DNA of 64,000 bases. Source: Russula earlei (Eukaryota > Basidiomycota > Agaricomycetes > Russulales > Russulaceae). This document shows, one piece after another, positions 55,242 through 64,000 of the stretch. The stretch's first letter is position 1, and each line of letters opens with the position of its first letter. Made by a program: the position numbers and the translations under genes. The stretch spans positions 1 to 64,000 of the forward strand of contig JAGFNK010000286.1 of NCBI GenBank assembly GCA_025769875.1, in the 5' to 3' direction. The notes below the pieces were generated by a model. The model saw only the letters and a list, made by a program, of their open reading frames with translations. It did no database searches and had not been told where the DNA came from.

Positions 55242-57121
55242 TCACGCTGTCACCCTGGCTTGCGCCGCCTGTGCAGCATTAACGCCCATCCACGTCTTTT
55301 CAACGAGACCGAGGAGCTTCTGCATGTCCGAACTCCAATCGTTCATGACATCCTCTGCGCTGCGTTTGCTACGGAAGTTCACGATACCCGCCGGTCGGTC
55401 AATACGCGCCCACACCGTGCCAGCGACGACGAGTCGACAGAGCGTCTCCTCCGCCTGTTGGGGAGTGAGGTCGAGAAGTGCGGTCAAACGCGTGAGGGTG
55501 ATGCGGGTGTAATATTTTGCAATGACTCGGACATTCTATGTGGGGCGATGAGAACAACGCAAGCTGCCTTTGAAACCAAAAACTTACGTGCTCTATTACC
55601 CGCGTGTGCAAGTCTTCCCAATGTTTATCGTTCGCGAAGACATCTGTTTTGCGTAAAAATGGCCCGAAAACGTCAACGATGCCAGGCCATCGCATGAGTT
55701 CATCGGTGGTGAAGGACTTGATCAGATTACTGAGATGAGAAAGGTGAGCCAGGAAGACTATCCCATTTCACGGAGGACGCACTATTGCACTTCCAACTTT
55801 TCAAGCGCCGGATCAGCGAATAACCGGTGCATCATGTCAGACTGTTCATTGTCGTGTGGAGCGAGAGCGACATAGTAAACGATGTGTTCTAGAGCCTTGG
55901 AGAGACGTCAAGTTTGTATGGAAATACAATTCGGAACGCACCGTTTTCCCCTTGCCATTGACATCTTGTTTGATTGATGGCGTTTCCCAAACCTTGTGAT
56001 AATATTTTGCGACGTCTAGATAAGCGTGGTGGCGTAGGCCGTATTGGACCATCATATCATAAAAGAGCAACTTGATGACCTGTCGTCCGAGGCTTTAGAA
56101 AGCAAGTCTTTGGCGACGCGGCTGCCGACGTACCTCGTTTTCGGACTCCTTGAGGAACTGTTCGTTGACCTTTCGACTCTGGACGCGCAACTTGACCCAC
56201 TCCGGTTCCCCACCGCTGAGCGTGCCCTTATCGCCGCCCTTCCCGGCGCTCGCGCCCTCGGCGTCCTTCAGTCGCGCGACCTCCAGAAGCAGGCGCATTT
56301 GCTCGAGGATGAACTTGGTCTTCTCGGCACGGTCCATCGACGAGTACGTCTCGACCTGGAGGTCCGACAGCAAATCGGAGGCCGTGACGAGAGAGTCGCG
56401 CGGCGGCGGCGATTTCTTGGTCGGGTTCCGATACAGCGCCTCGTGGTGGTGGGCGAGGGAAAGCGTCACGCGGGCGCGCGGCGTCTCCAAGAAGAGCTGA
56501 GTGTGTGGGGACGGGCGCGTTGAGCACGGACGACGGAGGGGCCGCGTGCGGGGGATGGAAGCCAGCACGGCGCGGACGCACCTTGCCCTCCGTCACGGCG
56601 CGAAGGGTCTCGATCAACTCGAGCCACTTTTCGACCCCTTCCCTCTGCTTGATCTCGTCCAGCCACGACATGGCGAGCTCCACGATGAGTTGGATGGCGC
56701 CCTTCAGCTGACCGTGCTTCTTGCTCAGGACGCTTATGCTCGAGTTGAGCCGCGCGTAGTCTCGCGCGTTGTACTCGAGTTCGACGATCGCTTGCACGAG
56801 CCGCGTCGTCGACTTGAGGTCGGAACCCTGAGCGCAAGACAAGCAAGCGTCTTAACGTGCGGGAGCTGTGGGTGAAAGGGTAAAAAGAGGGACGGACATT
56901 TCGTGCCTGCTTCTCGAGAGCGAAAAGCTTCTCCAGTGCCTCTTGGAGCTGCCCGGCCTGCGTAGGTAGAGAGAAGCCATCGGCGGGTCAAACAAAGCAC
57001 GGAAACGGTAGCGTGAGGGGGCAGCCCCCACCTGTGCGAGCGCCGTCGCCTGGGGAAGAAGTTGATCTACTTGTTGGGTATAATCTTTTTGCTGGAGCTT
57101 TCCGCTGCCACTGTCTGACAT
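55242..57121 (-). CDS. RPN5: 26S proteasome regulatory subunit RPN5 (PSMD12)
   Basis: Lid subunit of the 19S regulatory particle; scaffold with a C-terminal PCI domain. From 57121: MSDSGSGKLQQKDYTQQVDQ; AGQLQEALEKLFALEKQARN; DLKSTTRLVQAIVELEYNAR; LSKKHGQLKGAIQ; FLETPRARVTLSLAHHHEAL; SDLQVETYSSMDRAEKTKF; ILEQMRLLLEVARLKD; KLLFYDMMVQYGLRHHAY; VAKYYHKVWETPSIKQDV; HIVYYVALAPHDNEQSDM; FTTDELMRWPGIVDVFGPF; HWEDLHTRVIEHNVRVIAKY; LLDLTPQQAEETLCRLVV; WARIDRPAGIVNFRS; and LGLVEKTWMGVNAAQAAQ at the end. About eight exons with short introns, all in frame. Upstream the same frame stays open for 80 more codons to an ATG at 57361. The normal start is 57121 by family comparison. Confidence 0.95.
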
Positions 57122-57384
57122 GGTGTAGCTGGTGTCGGTGTAAGTCGAGGTCGAGGTTTGAGCCAGGTGACGCGTCCTGTCAGGGTTAGGGTTTCCATTT
57201 TTGGCCTCGATCTCTGCTGCCGCTCGACTCAACCACGAGATTGGCGCCCGCTTGGGTTCCTCTTTGCCTTCAACACCGGTAAGAGTTTCAAATGCATGAG
57301 ATTCATGATGAGTGTGATGTCCGATGGTAAGATCGTTGCCCGCCGAGCTATAGTCCGACATCGCCTGAGAGCATAAAAAGAAAA

Positions 57385-57429
57385 ACCAAAAAAAAAAAAA
57401 TAACACACATACAAAAAAAAAAAAAAAAA
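57385..57429 (+). repeat. A-rich tract between RPN5 and the LRR-like gene
   Basis: Two long A runs separated by TAACACACATAC. Low complexity; it forms part of the short spacer between the 5' side of RPN5 and the 3' end of the next minus-strand gene. Confidence 0.7.
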
Positions 57430-57472
57430 GTAATCATGAGCGAGCTGAAGGCCATACTAAAAAAGCATAAAA

Positions 57473-59963
57473 TCATATACAGACAGGAACAATGTTGGTG
57501 CCCGCCCCTGCGCCAGACTCCACCGGCGACACCTTTTCCGCCACGACGGTCTTCTCTGCCGACTCGTGTTCCTCCACCACCTCGTGAATTTGGGCCACGT
57601 TGGTCGCCGCATTTTTGGACGCGTGGAACGGCACCATCGCCCAGACGTCTTGCATCCGCGCCGTGACGAAATTGGGACCGAAAAGCATCGTCCTCCACGC
57701 GAGCGAGATTGCGCTCCCGACGATCGAGGGAACGTAGATTTGCGATAGGAAATGTGTCTCCTTCGACTGCTGTTGCTCCTGTTGCCGCTGGTCCTCCTCG
57801 TCAATGTACATGGTCTCGCCGATCTCTGGAACCGCATCCACAGACTCCGAAACCATCTCGACCATGGCGTCAACCTCACGCGAGATCATGGTGGGCGACG
57901 CCATCACCCCCTGATCGGCAACGAGAGTGACCGCGTCTACCATTCGACTTACGACCGCGGGCGTGGCATCTACCTCCACGGACGTGGCCTGTGGGCGCGC
58001 GGAGACCACCTTTTCCGAAGTCTGCGGCGTAGCCTGCGTTTTCGTGCTGACCATCTTTGGTGTCGCTTGGACGACGCTATTGCGCATGACCGGCCGCGCC
58101 TCCACCGCCTTGTCCATCATCTGCCGTGGCTCGGGGAGTTCTGCTTGGCCGGCGACCCAGCGTTCGGTCAGTCGCACATCTTGGAGGGCCGGGAGCATCT
58201 CCGCGACGCGTTGCCAGCCGAGCGAGTGCGTCTCTATATAGCCCGGCCTGTTCTTCTCGTGGAACCACCGAAGAGTGTCGGCGTGCGGCGCGATGTGCGA
58301 CAGCGCCAACGCGGCTGTGAGCGGCTCACGCACCCACGAGTGGCCGAGGTGTAACTTGAGCAGCGTGCGCGAAGACACCGTGCGATACAGGTACATCTGC
58401 GGGTCTACTGCGTCTCCATCTATGACCACCGCAAGAGTCTCGAGGTTGCGGCAACGAGCCGTGAGAGGCGCCAGGCCGTCGAGCGTCAGGCTGGGTGGCC
58501 CACCAGCAATAGGGAAGCGCGCGGTGGGACAAAGGCGGAGGATCTCCAGGCTCGGGCATGCCTCCGCGAGCTGGGCGATATCCGAATTCTGGAGCACGAC
58601 CGACTCGGGGAGATCTATTTCGAGGCGGGAGAGGTAGGGGAGAGATGTCAACGACTCGAGAGAGAGCCTGCGGGAAATGGCCTCTCCTCTGGATGTCGCG
58701 CGCACGAGATCGGTAAACCGGGATGAGCCGCTGGCGGATATCTTCAACGACTGGAGGCTGTTTCCGAAGGACTGTGAAAGGAGCACGCATAAGTTGCGCC
58801 AATCCGTCTTGTCGAACGGATCCTCGATGACGAGCTCCAATTGCGTCAGCGGGCTGGCGATGCGCCGGAGGAATGAGATGATGCCGGAAACCTCGCCGGT
58901 GAGTTGCAACACTCTCAAGGTTACGAAGGCGCCGACGATGGGCCCACGGTCCCCGGCCGGACGCTGTTTCGATTTCTTCGTCGATTTTTTGGTGGCCTCG
59001 GTGAAGTCGATGTCCTCGCCAGAGAACACGCCGCTGTCACGCGACCGGGGCGAGTCGGGCGAATCCATCTCAGAACTCGAGGCTCCAACGTGTCTGAAGA
59101 AGTCGTCGATCACCTTGCTCGGACGACCGGTCAGATCGAGCTGCAATGACCACAATCGCTCGAGGGAGGCCACCCAACGACCGAGGCTGGACGAGAGAGC
59201 GCTTGGCGCCATCAACGCCAATCTATCGAGCTCCGTCTGTGGGGCGAGCAGGCGCGGGACATCGTCCGGGAGCGGCGAGAACGACGTCAACGAGAACGAG
59301 GCGAGTTTTGTGCGCCGTGAGATGTCGGCGAGTACGTTGCCTATATTCGGGAGGCGCGGGGTGATTTCGAGGGTGAGGTTCTGCAGCTCCGGGTTGAGGA
59401 AGAGGTGGAGATGGTCGAGCCCGGCGGGGGTCTCAACGCGCCAGACAAGGGTGGTGAGGTTGGGAAGGATGTAGGTGACAGGGCGGTGTTCCTCGATGAT
59501 TGGGAAGATCGAAGGAGAGACGCTCTTGGAGCTTTCGTCGTACATGAGGCGCCGAACGCGCTTACCGTATTGAAGGACATTCTCCCAGTGTTCCGGGGAC
59601 GGTGCTTCAGCCTGAGCAGCAGCGGTGAGGATTTGACCGGTGGGTTCACAGGAAACCGATCAATCGACTTACTAGGCCTAGCCCAGGGCGCTTGGCCCTC
59701 TTAAATAAGTTACTTGGGAATAGGGAAATAAGGGGCACGAGGTTATCTAGTTCCTTCCACAGCAGACCCAGCCCTGGCTCGACTAGTGCCTTCGATACCC
59801 TCGCGAGTCTCGACAGCGTCCTCTTGCCGTTGGGGCCGTCTAGGACGTATTCCATCAACTTGAGGGTGACCGCGGGGTCGCGGATGAGGCCGGGGGGCTT
59901 GGGCGGCTCCTGCGGCTTTTGTTGCTTCTGTTGTTGTTGCCTGGCACCACGGCGAGGAGGCAT
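57473..59963 (-). CDS. F-box/leucine-rich-repeat-like protein
   Basis: Exon 1 59673-59963: MPPRRGARQQQQ..., then DPAVTLKLMEYVLDGPNGKR, TLSRLARVSKALVEPGLGLLW, an F-box-like start common in basidiomycete LRR proteins. After an intron the main exon (59612-57473) has repeated LRR-like strands (LPNLTTLVWRV, LQNLTLEITPRLPNIG, ASFSLTSFSPL, LRVLQLTGEVSGI, LTQLELVIEDPF, LSRLEIDLPESVV, LEILRLCPTARF, LETLAVVIDGD), then a long low-complexity tail (about residues 500-680) with repeated V-x-A-x-P/VD units. Family members are thought to be substrate-binding parts of SCF ubiquitin ligases. At the start of exon 2, SPEHWE and VLQYGKRVRRL are one base out of phase (extra A near 59582), another apparent single-base indel; the downstream 690-codon frame is uninterrupted. 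Confidence 0.7.
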
Positions 59964-60537
59964 GATTACGATCGAAAAGCAAAGCGGCGGGGGTTAGTTT
60001 GTGTATAATCGTAAGGTCGAGGTAAGTAAGTAGAGGAGGACAGGGCAGATATGGGGATGTTGAAGCCGTGGGTGGGAGGTAATATCGAGGAGGGGCACGT
60101 TGAGAAGGGCAGGGCGACGTGACGCACGGCATGCGGCGAAGCTACGGAGCTGATGCTCATGCAAATGTGATGGACGGGTCATGTAAACGAATGAGATTGC
60201 ACGTGGGGAGGACAGGTCGAGCTGGAACGCCTGAGCATGGAAAGAGTACACAACTGGCGAGAACTCGTCAATCCGTGGAATCAAGAGATGAGGAGATATG
60301 ACGTTCTGGCCGCCGGGCGCATGCCTGATTCATGGGTCGCGCGAGGCATAACGCGCGGATGGCGAGTGGAAAGGGGCATCACTTCGTGCTGGCCACACGT
60401 CTCTCACGTGGCCGCGTATCCCACATGCTGAGACCGCGCGGGGGTAAAACCTGCTGAAGGCCGCACATCCACCAATATGAATCACAGCAAGGTCATACAG
60501 ACGAGCGAGCGACATACACGGCGCGCGCATTTGTCCA
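59964..60537. other. Intergenic, no gene recognised
   Basis: 5' side of the F-box/LRR gene and 3' side of SLD2. Short open frames only. Confidence 0.5.
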
Positions 60538-62282
60538 TTATAGCTCCCCCGCCTCCCATGGCACCGGCTCGCCTTCCCAATCATCCTCGGCCTGAGAGTC
60601 ACTGCCTTCTCTTGCTTCTCCCACGTCCCAGATGGCACCACCCTTCCGTGCGTCATGACTACTCGTGCGTTCGCCGTATAAGACGCCGCGCACCATGCTG
60701 AGGTCGCGTGTCGTATGTGTCTTGGACGGCGAGATTGCAAGCAGGCAAAGCAGGTCGTCTGGGAGGTTGACCTCAAGATTACCTGGTACATCGTCGCTCA
60801 TCGGGCCCGGGCTTGACCGTCGATCGTATGCTCCGAGACCGAGAATAAAATCCTCCTCCTCTGATGCGTCTGTGGCACCGCTTGTATCGCGTCGCTGCCA
60901 GCTCCATTCGCGGATCTTTACGTGATGATCTGTGCTACCCTCCTCTTCATCACCCGATTCCTCTGATAATTTTGATCTTTTACGGATTGGGCCTGTTGTT
61001 TTACCCCTCCCCTTCCCTTTACCCGTGTACACAGAACTGGAGATAGCCGGAGGCGGGGAAGGTGGTAAAAGGAGAGGGCGGTCATTTGGGTAAAAGGGAT
61101 CGGGAACGACGGAATCTGTATCAGCCGGGGGGCGTTTGACAGCCGTAATACCCTCCTCGATATAGTCATTTTGCTTGGCCTGCTGGGGCTCAGAGAAGGG
61201 ACCTTCTGACGGTTGCCGTGAGCCGAAAGTATCGTTCTTACCAAAGATGTTGGGGTATAAAGGTTTCGCCGTTCGAGACTCTGTATTGTCCTTGGTCGGT
61301 TTTCCTTCTGGGGCGTTCATTTTGGAGTTCTGGTGATTATCGGAGAGCGGCTCAGAGGCGGAAAACCTCGACATGCCCCTTGCACGTTGTGATTTCGAGC
61401 GAGAGAGTCCAAGTCCAGTATGAATTGGCACCCTTTGTGATCGGGCGCGACCGTCTTGGGAAGTGACATCGGCGTCTCCTCCCTCAAATAGGAGCTTGAA
61501 GGCTCCGCCCATTGGAGGCGGTTTCACAGGAGATTCAGCCACAAAAGAAGAATCGGTCTGTTCGATGCCCGCCCGATCATCCTCATCGCTATCTTCCGCA
61601 GCGAGCACATCGAGCTTGGTAAATGTGAGCGCATCAGGAAGAACGCGCTGGCGTTTCTCTTTCACGGGTGAGGGTGAGACGGGTTCCCCGCGTAAACGTT
61701 TCCGGGCCCTGGAGACGGCGTTGTTTGGGAGGGATGTCCGAGGGAGGCACGTCGTATCAGTGAGCGTTGGAATGGAAGTGAAAGGATCGGGAGATGGAGA
61801 TTTGGGTGAGCGGATAAGTGGTTGCTTCGCCTTTTGGGGTGTGACAAAAGGATTGGCAGATGCATCAAAACCAGAAGGGGAAAGGGGCGCAACCTGCTTC
61901 TGCTTATTCTTCGTCGGCGAGAAGGGGTTAGATGAAGAAGTGGTTTCAGTCTTGATTGCGCGTGATCTAGGGATGATTGATCTTGGAATATCCGACTTTG
62001 GGGCATCAGAGCGTGGAGGGGTGGAAGGAGGGAGAAGTGAATTTTCTGGAAGTGACCTAGTGGCGTTTCCTAGCTTGGAAAGTCTTTTGTAGAGCCTGTA
62101 TTTGTCGGCTGTACTAGGGTAGGAGTGATGAGCCAAAGAACTGTTTCGGGGCGGATGATACGAGTCGCACCGAGACCTGCACTCTTGATATCATCGACAG
62201 AGGGGGCATGGTGGTAAGCGGCCTTGAACTCCCTTTCGAAAGACTTGAGCTGAGCGCGTAAAGAGAGTAAATCTGTGTTCAT
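60538..62282 (-). CDS. SLD2: DNA replication regulator SLD2 (DRC1)
   Basis: Two exons, 62171-62282 and 60538-62108, 560 aa, intact. The N-terminus MNTDLLSLRAQLKSFEREF, then APSVDDIKSAGLADKYRLYK, is the Sld2 signature (L-K-x-[WF]-E-x-x-F, P-S-x-x-D-I-K, A-x-K-Y-x-x-Y), shared with the N-terminus of RecQ4. The centre is disordered and rich in S/T-P sites (SPTK, SPKSPSP, TPQK, SPSPVK), fitting regulation by CDK phosphorylation, through which Sld2 binds Dpb11 to start replication. The C-terminal part includes LPDDLLCLLAISPSK and VRGVLYGE. Specific phosphosites are inference. Confidence 0.85.
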
Positions 62283-62653
62283 CGTCGTGGAAGCAAGAAA
62301 AGACGCGGTTGTTTTTCGGGGGAGGGGGAAGGACACGTGACGGGTGACACTAATAATAGTGGTTTGGTGGCCAGCCAGGGCGTGCTGTGGTCGTCGCCGT
62401 GCTCGGTCGACGTCGTGTCCTCTCGTCCTGCTTGCCGTTCACCGCAGTTGCCGTGGATGTGGTACAAGCCCTCACCATGTCTATCGTTCTTGATTCCTGA
62501 GACATCTCTCCCCTCCCTTCCCCATCCTCACAGCCTTTTCCTCTTCCACTCTATCTTATTTGGCTCCCACTTCATCGCCCCCTCTTAAACTCATCGCCGC
62601 AGCATCTTCCCTTCCCCCACTTCTTTCTGCCCCCCATCGCCCCCCCTCCCTCC
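62283..62653. promoter_or_regulatory. Divergent promoter region shared by SLD2 and the PAL1-like gene
   Basis: 371 bp between two divergent start codons. The right half is C/T-rich on the plus strand (long pyrimidine stretches up to the ATG at 62654), a common feature of fungal core promoters. No clear TATA box. Confidence 0.45.
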
Positions 62654-64000
62654 ATGGCTTCCGGTACTCTCTATCCCCCGCCCTCCGCCTTCTCTGGCTA
62701 TGACCTTGGTGTCTACCCCGCAAATGACTACCATCCCGAATACACCCCTTATGCGCCCTCCCGACCGCTGCCATGGTACACTCAACAACAGCAAGGCTAT
62801 CAAGTTTGGTCTCCTCCTTCACGCTATTCCACGGGCTCCTACCCAGATTCCTCCGCCCCTGGTTCTCCCGGTTCTCCCATTCCCTTGAGGCACTCTTTTG
62901 CCGACGACCCTGCCTTTGCCCCTGATCCCAGCACCAATCCCGATAATTGGTATCGCCCAATGGATGCGCTGTCAATGACTGCTCCCCCCCCCCGTACGTA
63001 TTCAGGCTTGGACCTTCCACATGGCTTTGTACCCCAGTCCGCCCCATTCCCTAACGCGCCATATCGCGCACATTCTTATCATGAGGACATCGGTCCTTCA
63101 TTTGGACCCCAACCTGTTTATATCGCACCCAATTCTGTTACACCGTCATCTTCTACGTCCGGCTCAACCACATCCATCACTCGGCCTCCCCGGTCCTCGG
63201 TCCGCAGTCCAGATTACCCACCCGAGCATTCGGATTCTCCTTTCCGCTCCACCCTACCTACAGACGCTCCGTATACTCTTCCGGACGAGAGGCAGGTACA
63301 TCCCCGTACCGGCAAGCACCGCCCGAAGCGCCGGTCCCCCCCTGCTGCGCAGCAGATGAATGACCAAGTTGAACAACGCTCTGGCCTGGTTTTCCCATTG
63401 ATTGAGTACCCTCCGGCGGACGTCCCCCCTCCACCCAGTCTCGCAGAACAGCCAAAAGAAAGCCGAGGAAGAACTTCAAGTCGACCCACTCCCCCTGACT
63501 TGGACCCCATAGACGAACTTGACAAAACCAACCCCCACGGGTATAATGTCCACCATAAGGGTCCCTACGAAGCCGTTGCTGCCATCCTTAACGAGACAAA
63601 TCCAATTGATTCTCCTCTGTTACGGGTCAAGGGGATACAGCAACAAGTTTCTTCAAGCGCTCTCGCTCGCCCCTCACGCACCAAGGCACGTAAAGCCCCC
63701 TATCCTGATCACTCACATTTGTCGTGTCCTCATGTTCTATTAGAGAGAACCAAATGCAAATCCCATGTCTCTTAACCTGCAACCAGGGCAAATTCTCCAG
63801 AGCTCTATCTACCAACCGATACAGCCAACCCCCTTTCCCCTTGAATATTCCCTAGGTGCACATCATGGGAGTCATGACATTCGTCTCCCGCGCGGGCCAG
63901 TCGAACACATGACGACTGGTTATAACACAGCGACCACTGGATCTCCACTGCGTCGCAACCAGACTCTTCCTCCTCCAAGTTTGGCTCGTGGGTCGCTCGA
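62654..64000 (+). CDS. PAL1-like cell morphology protein, cut by window edge
   Basis: Starts MASGTLYPPPSAFSGYDLGV at 62654. Long Pro/Ser/Tyr-rich disordered N-terminus, then DELDKTNPHGYNVHHKGPYEA (about 63510-63574), the Pal1 core (D-x-L-D-x-T, HH-x-GP[YF][DE]A), which in fission yeast Pal1 supports cylindrical cell shape at growth sites. Exon 1 likely ends at 63689 (donor GTAAAG) and exon 2 starts at 63787 (QILQSSIYQPIQPTPFPLEY), staying open to the window end. If that intron is not used the frame would stop at 63775. Confidence 0.75.

Noticed and set aside
58677..59474. Plus-strand 265-aa frame
   Set aside because: Antisense to the 690-codon F-box/LRR exon, which has repeat structure and correct splicing context.
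61463..62092. Plus-strand 209-aa frame
   Set aside because: Antisense to SLD2, whose N-terminal signature is clear.
1..64000. CRISPR arrays, bacterial promoters, riboswitches, rRNA
   Set aside because: No spaced direct repeats of CRISPR type and no such features seen; the DNA is clearly fungal nuclear sequence.

Overview
The window is nuclear DNA of a filamentous fungus, very probably a mushroom-forming basidiomycete (Agaricomycetes). The evidence is the dense genes split by many 45-70 nt GT-AG introns, a NACHT-WD40 NLR-like gene, an agaric-type seven-helix membrane protein, a Tea1-like kelch protein and a U2 snRNA gene. I saw no bacterial operons, CRISPR array, tRNA or rRNA. Introns were placed by eye, so exon ends are approximate unless stated.

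Bases 1 to about 23,630 are a transposon island of nested LTR retroelements. The left edge holds the start of a minus-strand Ty3/gypsy element (LTR 889-1382, partial gag) that has landed in a gag-only LTR element (1383-3837). After more LTR relics (for example the 880-bp LTR at 4778-5657) comes an old Ty1/copia element (7272-20291, target duplication GTACA). It carries three later insertions: a young, complete copia element (9398-14166, apparently identical 248-bp LTRs, TTTGT duplication, open 1394-aa polyprotein), a probable solo LTR (15062-15558), and a 2.8-kb non-autonomous DNA transposon with terminal inverted repeats (15866-18683). Further relics lie at 20386-23627. Old copies have lost CpG to TpG/CpA while young ones keep it.

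Bases 25,400 to 48,000 are a mixed gene region: two facing 4-coumarate:CoA-ligase-like genes (25.4-28.1 kb plus, 45.1-47.8 kb minus), a seven-helix membrane protein, a macro-domain protein, a Tea1-like kelch/coiled-coil protein, the signal peptidase SEC11, a broken GH47 mannosidase, a NACHT-WD40 protein with four near-identical WD repeats, a decayed ZNHIT2-like gene, and a U2 snRNA with a TATA box.

Bases 48,290 to 64,000 are compact housekeeping DNA: a BCL7-like protein, Mediator MED7, an importin-9/Kap114-like karyopherin, mitoribosomal mS23, proteasome lid subunit RPN5, an F-box/LRR-like protein, replication factor SLD2, and the start of a PAL1-like gene running off the right edge. Several of these conserved genes carry apparent single-base indels, often in short homopolymers, which suggests assembly errors or a decaying haplotype. 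No operon-like cooperation is implied; the housekeeping genes are simply neighbours, some sharing short divergent promoters.
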